From positions 1 through 64,000 of the forward strand of contig NZ_BMTU01000016.1 in assembly GCF_014649835.1 (NCBI RefSeq): 64,000 bases of DNA, given 5' to 3'. This DNA is from Streptomyces pilosus. GTDB lineage: Bacteria > Actinomycetota > Actinomycetes > Streptomycetales > Streptomycetaceae. Below, in pieces: positions 24,842-34,100 of this stretch. Made by a program: the position numbers and the translations under genes. Positions within the stretch are counted from its first letter, which is position 1. The number at the start of each line of letters is the position of its first letter. The notes below the pieces were generated by a model. It was not told the DNA's origin and did no database searches. It worked only from the letters and a program-made list of their open reading frames with translations.

Positions 24842-25668
24842 CCCACCGTGACGCGACACCGTCGCGTCTCACCGACCTGACCAGTGAACAGGTGGCCGAC
24901 GCGGTGCGGGGACGGACCGTCGTATGGCCGATCGGGGCGATCGAGCAGCACGGCCCGCATCTGCCGCTTTCCGTCGACCTGATCCTGGCGGAGGCCTTCG
25001 CCACCGAGATCGCGCGGGAACTCGACGCGTTCACCCTGCCGGCGCAGGCGATCGGTGCCCGGTCCCTGCCACAGAGCGGCGGCGGGCTGTTCTTCCCCGG
25101 TACCGTGTACGTGGGCGGCGACACGCTCGTGCGCTTCCTGCGTGACACGCTCTCCGCGCTGACGGTTCTCCCCATGGCGCGCCTCGTCGTGGTCAACGGC
25201 CACTACGAGAACGAGCCGTTCCTGTTCGAGGCACTGGACCAGGTGCGCGAGCGGGGACTGCTCGACGGCATGGAGGTCTTCGCGTTCAGTTGGTGGAGCC
25301 TGGTCCGGGACACCTGGACCGATGCGGAGACTCCCCGGTTCCCCGGCTGGCACGCCGAACACGCGGGAATCACCGAGACCAGCCTCATGCTCCACCTGCG
25401 TCCCGATCTCGTCACCGACGAGCGTCCCGACCACGACAGCCCGCCCCGGGCGGGTGTCTACCTGCACCCCATCGACGTTGGACGGACCACCCACCGCGGC
25501 GTCCTGTCCTCGACGTCGGGATCGAGCTCCGGCCTCGGGGAGAAACTGCTGCGCCATGTCGTCGACGAGGCGACGGCCATGGTGCGCGACGGCACGGGGC
25601 TGCTTCTGGACCGGACCCGTCCGGCCCGCGGCGTCTCCGGCCGCCCGCGTGATCGCGAAGACCTGTAG
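24838..25668 (+). CDS. Creatininase-family cyclic amidohydrolase
   Basis: The 276-residue protein has the metal motif PIGAIEQHGPHLPLSVD (Glu36, His38, Asp47), NGHYEN (about 120-125) and WHAEHAGITETSLML (about 171-185). NGHYEN instead of the commoner NGHGGN, together with the ETSLML..RPDLV and GVLSSTSG blocks, follows the genuine creatininase of Pseudomonas as I remember it, not the MftE or ArfB branches. Creatininase reversibly opens and closes a five-membered cyclic amidine-amide. The gene is translationally coupled to the DHOD-like gene (ATGA). A role in closing or opening a cyclic amide in the product is inferred from context only. Confidence 0.9.
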   Translation: MTHRDATPSRLTDLTSEQVADAVRGRTVVWPIGAIEQHGPHLPLSVDLILAEAFATEIARELDAFTLPAQAIGARSLPQSGGGLFFPGTVYVGGDTLVRFLRDTLSALTVLPMARLVVVNGHYENEPFLFEALDQVRERGLLDGMEVFAFSWWSLVRDTWTDAETPRFPGWHAEHAGITETSLMLHLRPDLVTDERPDHDSPPRAGVYLHPIDVGRTTHRGVLSSTSGSSSGLGEKLLRHVVDEATAMVRDGTGLLLDRTRPARGVSGRPRDREDL

Positions 25669-25743
25669 CGTGCCTGTCGCTGACGGACCATCAACAACAG
25701 CTCCACGCGGGGCTGATACGACGAGGGGGAAGCGTTGGGCACC

Positions 25744-28245
25744 ATGTCCACACGACTGCGGCGGACCGTGCCGACCATGGTGATCGTCGTCTCGACTCTG
25801 CTCTCCACCGGAGCTGCGTCCGCCGGCTCCACAGCGGCGAACGCGCGGAGCGCAGGGACGGACGACGTGGCCACGGTCCAGCACGACGGATACCGCGCGG
25901 TCATACGCCGGACGCAGCACGGTGTGCCGCACGTGCTCGCGGCCGACGTCAAGAGCGCAGGATTCGGCCAGGGCTGGGCCTATGCGGCGGACCGGGGCTG
26001 CGACCTGGCGGATCAGGTCGTCAAGCTCCGCAGTGAGCGTGCCCGCTGGTTCGGGCCCGGCCCGGACAACGCGCATCTGGCGTCCGATTTCGGTTACCAC
26101 GCCCTGGGAATCAGAACCAAGGCCGAGCGTGAGCTGACGAAGCTCTCTCCCGACGTGCGCGCCATGGTCAGCGGTTATGCGGCGGGATTCAACGCCTATC
26201 TGGAACGCAGCGGCACGCTGCCCGGATGGTGCGCCGACGCTCCCTGGGTGGGGAAGATCGACGAGGTCGACCTGCTGTCCCGGGAAAGGGACGTGGCGAT
26301 CACCATGGGAAGCGCGACCCTGCTGGGCGCGATCACCCTGGCCCAGCCGCCCACCCGGCAGGCGAGGGCGAAGGGCACGGCCCCAGGCGTCGACGCGGAG
26401 CCCGGCCGCAAGCTGGTCGCCCAGCAGGCCCGGACGGTGCTGCGTGGTGACCGCCGTACCGCGGCGCTCGGCAGCAACGGCTGGGCGGTGGGGGAGGAGC
26501 GGACCGCCGACCGCGGTGGATTGCTGGTCGCCAACCCGCACTTCCCCTGGGAGGGGGAGAACCGCTTCTGGGAGTCGCAACTGACCGTTCCCGGACGGCT
26601 TCAGGTCTACGGAGCGAACCTCGGCGGCCTGCCCGGTGTGCAGATCGGCTTCAACCGTGACGTGGCGTGGACCCACACCGTGTCGAGCGGCTGGCACACA
26701 ACGGTGTACACGGTGAAGCTGACGGAGTCGGACCCCACGCGCTACCTCGTCGACGGCACGCCGGAAGGCATGACCTCGCGTACGTACTCCGTACGGGTCA
26801 AGGGAACGGACGGCAGCCTGCAGACCGTACGGCGGACACTGTGGCAGACCCGCTACGGACCGGTGATCGACCTGTCCCCGGTGGATCCGTCCTACGGCTG
26901 GTCCCGCACGCAGGCCGTCACGTTCCAGGACGCCAACATCGGCAACGGGGGCATTCTGGAGCAGTACGCGGACATGGCGAAGGCCCGTTCGGTCGGCGAG
27001 CTCAAGGCGGCGCACCGCCGGCACCAGGCCGTTCCCTGGATGAACACCATCGCGGCGGACAAGAGTGGCGCGACGTGGTACGCGGACACCTCCGCCACGC
27101 CGAACCTGTCGGCCGACGGCATCGCAGCATGGCTGTCCCATCCCTTCGGTGTGCTGGACGGAAGCGACTCACGCCATGCCTGGCAGAAGGAACCCGGGGC
27201 GCGGCAGCCGGGGCTCGTACCGTTCGTCCGGCAACCGCAACTGAGCCGCCGGGACTACGTGTTCAACTCCAACGACAGTTACTGGCTGGCCAATCCGGAG
27301 CGGCCCCTGACCGGTTTCTCGCCCCTCTTCGGCTTCGAGAACGTGCCGCAGAGTGCACGCACCCGGCAGAACGCGCTCATGCTGCGCAAGAGCGGTCCGG
27401 CCTCCGTCTCCGGCACGGACGGCCGGATCAGCCTGGCAGAAGCAGAGAAAGGGCTGATGTCGACCCGGGCGCTCACCTCGGACCACCTGCTCGCACCGGT
27501 CGTGCGGGCCTGCCGTGCCCAGGCCGGCACGCCCGTCGTCGTGGACGGAAGGTCCGTCGACGTCACGAAGTCCTGTGATGTGCTGGCCGATTGGGACGGC
27601 CGGTTCACCGTCGACAGCCGCGGGGCCGTGTTGTGGCGGGAGACCCTCGCCGCCGTCGAACGAGCCCACCCCGGGTCCGTGACGAACGCGGGCGCCCTGT
27701 TCAGCGAAGCGTTCGATCCGGCCAGGCCCGTGGACACGCCTGCCGGTCCCGCCGCGGACACCGCTCCGGTCCTGGAGGGTCTGGCCAAGGCTGCCCTGAC
27801 CCTGGAAGCGGCCGGACTGCCCGCGGACGTACCGCTCGGCCGGGTCCAGTACGCGGTCAAGGACGGGAACAGGCTCCCCGTACCCGGCACGGCGGGATTC
27901 ATCGGCGCCACCAATGTCGTCGAGCACCTGACCCAGCCGGGAAGCTCCCTGGAGCCGGCCACCCCGGGCGGCACGCCGTTGGCGTACGGCGACCTGACCG
28001 ACCAGGGATATCCCGTGAACACCGGGTCCAGCTTCATGCTGGTGGTGAACTTCACCAGGAACGGCCCGGTGGCCAAGGGGCTTCTGACCATGGGGCAGTC
28101 CCTGGACCCCGGCTCCCCGCACTTCACCGATCAGACCAGGGCCTTCGCCCGGTTGGAACTGGGCAGGCGGCCCTTCACGGAGAAGGAGATCCTTGCGGAC
28201 CGGCATCTGGCCACGGAGATGGTGACCGGGCGCGTCGCACGCTGA
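25744..28245 (+). CDS. Secreted penicillin-acylase-family N-terminal-nucleophile hydrolase
   Basis: The 833-residue precursor has a signal peptide (RLRRTVPTMVIVVSTLLSTGAASA), an alpha subunit starting YRAVIRRTQHGVPHVLAAD, a spacer, and the beta-subunit start in ALGSNGWAVG, where Ser at about residue 244 becomes the N-terminal nucleophile after self-cleavage. The later motifs NPHFPWEGENRFWE and GFNRDVAWTHTVS fit the aculeacin/AHL-acylase side of the family. It should remove an acyl chain from an amine outside the membrane. I chose ATG 25744; TTG 25735 is closer to the GAGGGGGA ribosome site. Because the NRPS begins with a fatty-acyl ligase, it may mature an N-acylated precursor. Confidence 0.92.
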   Translation: MSTRLRRTVPTMVIVVSTLLSTGAASAGSTAANARSAGTDDVATVQHDGYRAVIRRTQHGVPHVLAADVKSAGFGQGWAYAADRGCDLADQVVKLRSERARWFGPGPDNAHLASDFGYHALGIRTKAERELTKLSPDVRAMVSGYAAGFNAYLERSGTLPGWCADAPWVGKIDEVDLLSRERDVAITMGSATLLGAITLAQPPTRQARAKGTAPGVDAEPGRKLVAQQARTVLRGDRRTAALGSNGWAVGEERTADRGGLLVANPHFPWEGENRFWESQLTVPGRLQVYGANLGGLPGVQIGFNRDVAWTHTVSSGWHTTVYTVKLTESDPTRYLVDGTPEGMTSRTYSVRVKGTDGSLQTVRRTLWQTRYGPVIDLSPVDPSYGWSRTQAVTFQDANIGNGGILEQYADMAKARSVGELKAAHRRHQAVPWMNTIAADKSGATWYADTSATPNLSADGIAAWLSHPFGVLDGSDSRHAWQKEPGARQPGLVPFVRQPQLSRRDYVFNSNDSYWLANPERPLTGFSPLFGFENVPQSARTRQNALMLRKSGPASVSGTDGRISLAEAEKGLMSTRALTSDHLLAPVVRACRAQAGTPVVVDGRSVDVTKSCDVLADWDGRFTVDSRGAVLWRETLAAVERAHPGSVTNAGALFSEAFDPARPVDTPAGPAADTAPVLEGLAKAALTLEAAGLPADVPLGRVQYAVKDGNRLPVPGTAGFIGATNVVEHLTQPGSSLEPATPGGTPLAYGDLTDQGYPVNTGSSFMLVVNFTRNGPVAKGLLTMGQSLDPGSPHFTDQTRAFARLELGRRPFTEKEILADRHLATEMVTGRVAR

Positions 28246-28249
28246 CCCG

Positions 28250-28306
28250 GTGATCCCTTCCCCGACGGGATCACAGCCGGGGTGGCCGCTCTCCGGGTGG
28301 CCACCC
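28250..28306 (+). terminator. Tandem hairpins after the acylase gene
   Basis: GTGATCCC (28250-28257) pairs with GGGATCAC (28267-28274) across 9 nt. A second stem, GGGTGGC (28280-28286) with GCCACCC (28300-28306), follows. The two hairpins separate the acylase transcript from the resistance gene, which has its own promoter. Confidence 0.65.
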
Positions 28307-28420
28307 ACGTGCCCTGACCCCAGCGTAATTCCTTTCGCCACGTACGTCGGTGATTTCAAGCGTTTCCTTTTCCCCGCATTTCCGAGAGATTCTTTCTCCG
28401 GGGATGCCGGGTTATTCGTG

Positions 28421-28429
28421 TGCTAAAAT
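28421..28429 (+). promoter_or_regulatory. Extended -10 promoter of the bleomycin-resistance gene
   Basis: TGCTAAAAT (28421-28429) is an extended -10 element (TGn plus TAAAAT) in an unusually AT-rich patch (about 28328-28435) 37 bases before the gene. No good -35 is visible, which such promoters tolerate. Confidence 0.5.
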
Positions 28430-28465
28430 TAGGCGGACTCTTCCGACCGCTGGGAAAGGTTGGTC

Positions 28466-28864
28466 ATGGCCGTATTGGTCTCGGGGGTTCCCGTTCTTAC
28501 CGCCCTCGACGTTTCCACCACGCAGAAGTTCTGGATCGAGGTCCTCGGCTTCACCGAGGAATTCCTCACCGAGGATTTCGGCAGCGTCAGCCGCGACGGG
28601 GTCGAGTTGTTCATCTGCTCCGTCGAGGATCAGGTCGTTCCCGACAACACGCAGGCGTGGCTGCGGGTCCGCGACATCGACGCCCTGCACGCCGAGTGGT
28701 CCGCGCGTGTCTCCTCGGACTACGCCGACGCCAGTCACCCTGCCATGACCGCGATCAGGGAGGTGCCCTGGGGCCGGGAGTTCGGGCTGCGCGACCCCGC
28801 CGGCAACCTGGTGCACTTCAGCGAGTTGAGCGAGACGGCCGAAACGACGCGGACGGTTCGTTGA
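28466..28864 (+). CDS. ble: Bleomycin-binding resistance protein (Ble/BlmA type)
   Basis: The 132-residue VOC-fold protein binds bleomycin-type drugs as a dimer and so blocks their DNA cleavage. Along its whole length it follows the zeocin-resistance protein Sh Ble: VPVLTALDV, FWIEVLGF, the strings VEDQVVPDNTQAW and WGREFGLRDPAGNLVHF are nearly identical to what I remember of Sh Ble. ATG 28466 has AAAGG seven bases upstream; the TTG two codons earlier is less likely. It has its own extended -10 promoter. Its presence inside the cluster is the best single sign that the product is bleomycin-like and that this is self-resistance. Confidence 0.95.
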   Translation: MAVLVSGVPVLTALDVSTTQKFWIEVLGFTEEFLTEDFGSVSRDGVELFICSVEDQVVPDNTQAWLRVRDIDALHAEWSARVSSDYADASHPAMTAIREVPWGREFGLRDPAGNLVHFSELSETAETTRTVR

Positions 28865-28866
28865 GC

Positions 28867-29676
28867 GTGGCAGGACGGTGGCTGCTGCCCGCCCCGGCGT
28901 ACGACGAAGGCATCGACGCACGACTGCTGTGCATCCCGTACTCCGGGACCGGTGCCTCGTCCTTCGCCGCGTGGCCGGCGCGCATGGGGTCCGTGGAGGT
29001 GCTGCGTGTCCAGGCGCCGGGGCGCGAGAATCGGCTCGCCGAGCCGCACTACGGCACCTACGAGCGGTTCGCCGACGGACTGATCGAAGATCTCCGTCTC
29101 TGGATGGACCGGCCGTTCGCCCTTCTCGGGCACTGCAGCGGGGCGCTCGCCGCCTACGAGACGGCGGTCGAGTTGCGCAGGCGCGGCCTGCCCGCGCCGG
29201 TCCTGCTCGTCGTCTCCTCCCAGGTCGCGCCGCAGGACGGTCCGTACGGCCGCCACCTCGCCATGGACGACGAGGAACTGCGGGCCGACGTGGTGGAGTC
29301 GACGATGCGCCGAGGTGTGCGTCCCAACCCCGGAATGGTCGACCTCAGCGTGGAGATCCTGCGTGCGGACGTGGAGGCGAACCGGCACTATCGCCGCCCC
29401 AGCCCCGAGCGGCTGACCGGTACGCGCGTCATCTCTCTGGGCTGGGAGGGAGACAGCGAGATCGAGCCATTTCGCACGGCGGGCTGGGAGGCGTGCGCCG
29501 ATGACGTTCGGCAGGTCGTTCTGAGCGGCGACCACCGTACCGTCTTCGAGGCTCCCGACGCGTTGATGACGCTGTTGCGTGCGGAACTCGGCGGCGTGAG
29601 GGGACACGCGGACCCGGACGGGCGGCTCAGTGGGCCGCTCGTCGACGAGGTGTCAGACGGACCGGCAACCGGTTGA
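28867..29676 (+). CDS. Thioesterase-like alpha/beta hydrolase with Cys nucleophile (candidate aminoacyl shuttle)
   Basis: The 269-residue protein has the type II TE fold (LLCIPYSGTGASSFAAWPARMGSVEVLRVQAPGRENR), but the nucleophile elbow is ALLGHCSGA, which places Cys90 where type II TEs have Ser. The acid (GWEGDSE, about 200) and His (GDHRTVFEAP, about 222) are kept. Cys is the nucleophile in SyrC and CmaE, which move aminoacyl groups between carrier domains. This cluster has a C-T protein without an A domain (46,243), so a shuttle role is attractive; simple editing is the alternative. GTG 28867 is chosen; a TTG at 28861 would overlap the ble stop. The last 50 bases overlap the convergent P450 gene. 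Confidence 0.88.
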   Translation: MAGRWLLPAPAYDEGIDARLLCIPYSGTGASSFAAWPARMGSVEVLRVQAPGRENRLAEPHYGTYERFADGLIEDLRLWMDRPFALLGHCSGALAAYETAVELRRRGLPAPVLLVVSSQVAPQDGPYGRHLAMDDEELRADVVESTMRRGVRPNPGMVDLSVEILRADVEANRHYRRPSPERLTGTRVISLGWEGDSEIEPFRTAGWEACADDVRQVVLSGDHRTVFEAPDALMTLLRAELGGVRGHADPDGRLSGPLVDEVSDGPATG

Positions 29677-30877
29677 TCCCCGCGATGAAGTGCGAGTTCA
29701 GATGTTCGACCGGACCGCACACCTCCACGGCCTCCACCGCGTCGACCAGCTCGACGAGAACGGCCGTCAAGGACGCGCGGGCCAGGGCGGCGCCGAGGCA
29801 GTAGTGGGGGCCGTAACCGAACGCCAGATGGCGGTTGGGCGTTCGTCCGGGATCGAAGCGGTACGGGTCGGGGAAGACCGCCTCGTCCCGGTTGGCCGAG
29901 CCCAGCCAGGCCACCACGGCCTCACCACGGGACAACGGGACTCCGGCCAGCTCCACCGGCCGTGTCGTGTGCCGCAGGACGTGTGCCGCGGGTGAGGACC
30001 AGCGCAGCGCCTCCTCGACACCGGTGGCGAGCGCCTGGGGTCCCTGCCGCATGGCCTCGATGACACGGCTGTTCTCTGCCATGGCCAAGGCCGTCGCCGA
30101 CATCGTGTGCGGCAGGGTGGTGACGGCCCCCAGCAGCAGGCTGTAACAGTGGTACACGGCCAACTCGGCCGCTGCCCGGGTGTCCTCACCGGCGGGCGGG
30201 AGCAGCCGGGTCAGCAGGTCGTCCGCCGGGGAGCGATGCCGCGACCGCAGGGCGGCGCGGAAGTACGAGAAGAGCTCGTGGTGTGCCGTCGCCAGCGTCG
30301 TACGGGTGCCTTCGGCGGCGTACACCGGATCGTCCGGTGCCACTGCGGCGAACGCCAACCGGCCCAGTGCGGGCCAGTCCGCCGCCGGCAGCCCCATCAC
30401 CGGCCCCAGGGCCATCAGGGGGAGACGGGCGGCCGCCCGCGCCAGGTCCCACGGGGCCCCGTCGAGCGCAGGACGCAGAAGCGCCCGTACCGCCTCGCGC
30501 ATCCGTGTGCCGCCGGTGCCGCGCACGCCTGCCGTGAGGGCGGCCACCTGGGGCGCCCGCAAACGGGCGTGGTGCGGTGGATCAGTGACCGTCACCATGC
30601 GCCCGCCGGCCACGTCGTCCGTTCCCAGCGTGGTGAGGAGGTTTCCTCGCGCGGAGGTGAAGACCTCGTGATCGCGCAACACGCGCATGACGTCCTGGTG
30701 GCGGGTCACCGACCAGAAGGACCTGCCGTCCGGGGTGACATTGCGGTGCACGGGCGAGTGCCTGCGCAGATGGCGCCATACGGAATGCGGTTCACCCTGG
30801 CCGTACAGCATCGGGTCGTGCAGGTCGACCATGTCGAACCCACACGACGCGGACGCGCCGGAGACGGTCATGCGCAT
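29627..30877 (-). CDS. Cytochrome P450
   Basis: The 416-residue protein has the heme loop FGYGPHYCLGAALAR (Cys ligand about 362), the K-helix EALR motif (EEALRWSSP, near 295) and the PERF-like region FPDPYRFDPGR. The I-helix stretch LLLGAVTTLPHT keeps the Thr but is otherwise unusual (usually AGxDT). Bacterial P450s in NRPS clusters, for example NikQ acting on PCP-bound His, often hydroxylate carrier-bound amino acids at the beta carbon. Beta-hydroxyhistidine of the bleomycins, or a beta-hydroxyvaline, would be fitting substrates. It is transcribed opposite to the rest of the cluster; GAGGG precedes ATG 30875-30877. An external redox partner is needed. Confidence 0.94.
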   Translation of the reverse strand: MRMTVSGASASCGFDMVDLHDPMLYGQGEPHSVWRHLRRHSPVHRNVTPDGRSFWSVTRHQDVMRVLRDHEVFTSARGNLLTTLGTDDVAGGRMVTVTDPPHHARLRAPQVAALTAGVRGTGGTRMREAVRALLRPALDGAPWDLARAAARLPLMALGPVMGLPAADWPALGRLAFAAVAPDDPVYAAEGTRTTLATAHHELFSYFRAALRSRHRSPADDLLTRLLPPAGEDTRAAAELAVYHCYSLLLGAVTTLPHTMSATALAMAENSRVIEAMRQGPQALATGVEEALRWSSPAAHVLRHTTRPVELAGVPLSRGEAVVAWLGSANRDEAVFPDPYRFDPGRTPNRHLAFGYGPHYCLGAALARASLTAVLVELVDAVEAVEVCGPVEHLNSHFIAGINRLPVRLTPRRRAAH

Positions 30878-30915
30878 GGAAGTCGTCCCTCAGGCGCGCC
30901 CCGTAGCCGTCCGGA

Positions 30916-30927
30916 GATCATGTGATC
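30916..30927. promoter_or_regulatory. Small palindrome upstream of the P450 gene
   Basis: GATCA-TG-TGATC forms a perfect 5-2-5 inverted repeat, 38 bases upstream of the P450 start. It is a possible operator. Confidence 0.3.
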
Positions 30928-31000
30928 GGAGTCTGCCCCGCGTCCCCGGCCGGGTCAAGACGCGGTCCTACGGACCGAACTGCCGTGTCCAGAAGGTCCC

Positions 31001-31035
31001 TTGACGGGCCCCTGCGATCATGAACTAATGAGTTC
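31001..31035 (+). promoter_or_regulatory. Candidate promoter and operator of the NRPS/PKS operon
   Basis: TTGACG (31001-31006), 17 bases, ACTAAT (31024-31029) resembles a housekeeping sigma promoter. A perfect inverted repeat, GAACT-aatg-AGTTC (31022-31035), covers the -10 element, so a repressor bound there would block transcription. It lies 97 bases before the chosen start of the first NRPS gene. Confidence 0.5.
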
Positions 31036-31131
31036 GAGTCACATGCCCGTGCCAGTGGGATTCTGACCAAATCCCCGCGAGCAGCATGGGTTTGCCCATC
31101 AGGCGTGGATCTCATTGGGGAGTGTCACACA

Positions 31132-34100
31132 TTGCCGGAAGCGTTTCCCGCGTACTCAGCCTCCCCTGTTCAGTCCGCTCTGTGGACGCGTGTCACCCGC
31201 TCCCACCCCGACGGCACCACCGCGCGGCGTGAGTCGTCGTGGATCCTGCGTGGCGCCTGGGACGTGGAACGCCTGCGCCGGGCTCTGACCTCCGTCGTCG
31301 AACGACACGAGGCGCTCCGCACCACCGTGCGCGCCGCGGCCGCGCGCACCGAACCCGTCCAGAGTGTCGACGGCTTACCGGCGGATCTTCTCGACGTCGT
31401 GGATCTGTCCGATCGAGGTGACGACGCCGCCACAGCGGCGGCGCGAACCACCCGCGGCACCTGGTCCGCCTCTCTCGCCCGGCCGCAGGCCCCCGCCCTG
31501 CGCGCACTGCTGGTCGTGCGCCAGGGCCACGCCGAATTGGTCCTTAACGCGAGTGTCCTCGCGGCCGATCGGCGCACGCTGCGGATCGCCGCCCGGGAGG
31601 CCGCCGTCTGCCTCGCGGGGGAGAAGCCCGAGGGGGAGGTCACGCAGTATCCGGAAGTGGCGGCCTGGAACCTGGAGTTGCTCGCCGACGAGGAGTCGGC
31701 CGAGGACCGCGACCACTGGAACACGCTCCTGGCGACCGCCACCACCTGGGCCACGGCGCACCGGCCCGTCCGCACGCGGACCGTCCCGGCGGCAACGCCC
31801 GAGCACACCACGCTCCTCGACAGCGACCGCGTACACCGCATCACCGCACTCGCGACAGCCGGTGGGACCTCCGCCCGAGCCGTGCTCGCCGCGGCCTGGA
31901 CCGTGACCGTCGCACGACTCGCCGGGGCGGCGATACCCCTGGCCGTCACCGACGACGGGCGTGCCTTCGAGACGGTGCGGGAGGCTGCGGGTCCGTACGA
32001 GCGCGCCTTCCCCACCGTTGTCGACGCCCTGGAGGCATCCAGCTTCCACTCCGTGATCGACGAGGTGGCCGCGCAACTGGAGCGTGGCGGGGAGCTCGTT
32101 GACCACCTCGACCCGCGTCGATTCGACGCGCTGACGGACGAAGGGCTGTGGGCCGGCTTCGCCACCGTTCCCGCCGCGCCGGCCCTCGACCACGGGGGAG
32201 TGCGCTGGCACGCCCTCGAAGAGCGCGCCCCACGCCCGGTCCGCACGCTGACCTGCACCGAGACCGCCGACACCACGGCGTGGGAGCTGTCCTACTCCGG
32301 AGGGGACATGGCGGCAGTGCCCGCCGAAGCCGTCCTCCCCGTCTTCGTCGCAGCCCTGGACGCCCTGCTCGCCGCGCCCGGCGAGCCGCCCGCGGACTGC
32401 CCGCTCACCAGCGCCGGCGACCCCGGCAGCGATCTTGTCGGCGCCGTTTCCGAGACCCCTGCACCTGACCTCGCCGAGGCCGTGGCCCTGGTCGCTCTCC
32501 GAACACCCGACGCCGAGGCCGTGCGCTGCGGCGACGATCATTTCACCTACCGCGACCTGGACGCCCTCGCCAACCGCTGGGCACGGCGCCTGACCGATGC
32601 CGGGGTCCGCCCGGGCGACCGCGTCGTCCTCGATCTCGACCGGGGTGTCGCCGTCCCCGCTGTCATGCTCGGTGTGCTGCGCGCCGGCGCTGTCTTCGTA
32701 CCGCATGACACCTCGCACCCGGACGCGCGCCTCCGGTTCGTGCTGACCGACACGGCCGCCGCGGCGGTGATCACCTGCCGGAGCCTTCACCCCGATGCCC
32801 ACCCCGTCGTGCTGGCACCGGACGACGCGACCGTCGCCGGCCTCCCGGACACGGCTCCCGACACACGGCCGGCATCCACCGATCCGGCGTACGTGCTGTA
32901 CACCTCCGGCACCACCGGTCGGCCCAAGGGAGTGGTCGTCCCACGACGCGCCCTGAACAACTACCTGACGTGGGCCGCCGAGACCTACCGTCTCGCCGAG
33001 GGCACGGGCAGCCTCGTCCATTCCCCGCTCGCCTTCGACTTCACCCTCACGGCGCTGCTGGCGCCCCTCACGGTCGGCGGACGGGTGCTGCTCCTGCCTC
33101 CCGGCATCGGACCGTCCGGGCTGGCCGCCGCGCTGCGTACCCACACCGACCTCTCCCTGCTCAAACTGACGCCGACCCACCTGGACGCCCTCCAGCGGTT
33201 CGCCGGCGGCGCGCAATGGGCGGGCCGGGTGCGCACCCTGGTCCTCGGCGGCGAGCAGCTGCACGCCGAGGACCTGGGCCCCCTGCGCGACCTGCCCGGC
33301 CTCAGGATCTTCAACGAGTACGGCCCCACCGAGACCGTGGTCGGTTCCACCGCGCACGAGGTGACCAGCTCCACGCCCACCCGTGGCCGGGTGCCCGTCG
33401 GCCGCCCCGTCGCGGGCACCGTCATCACCGTCCGCGACCGCCGGGGCCGCCCGGTTCCCGCCGGTGTGCCCGGCGAGATACGCATCGGCGGCCCGGGCCT
33501 GGCCGACGGATACCTCGGCGACGCGACCACCACGCGTGAGCGGTTCGTCACCGACGCGCACGGCCCCCGCCCCTGGGAGATCCATTACCGTACGGGTGAC
33601 CTGGGTCGCCTGCTGCCCGACGGCGAGCTGGAGTTCCTGGGCCGCCTGGATGACCAGCTCAAGATCCGCGGCGTGCGGGTCGAACCGGACGAGGTGCGCA
33701 CGGTCCTCCTGGAGCATCCCGGAACCCAGCGGGTCGCTGTCGTGGCCGCCGCCTTACGCGACTCCGCCTCGGGATCGCGCCTGGTCGCTTACGTCGTGCC
33801 CGCCGATGCCGACCACACGGCTCCGGTGCGCCCCCGCGACCTGGTCGAGCACGCACGGCAGATCCTGCCCGCCGCGATGGTGCCTGTCGTCATGCTCGTG
33901 GACGAGTTGCCCACGACGCCCAACGGCAAGCTCGACCTGGACGCCCTGCCCCATCCCGATCGCGATCTGCTCACCGAGCGTCCCTACACGGCACCGCGCG
34001 ACCTCACCGAAGAGGTCCTCACCTCCGTCATCGCCGATGTGCTCGGCCTGGAGCGCGTCGGCATCGACGACGACTACCTGGCCCTGGGCGGCGACTCCAT

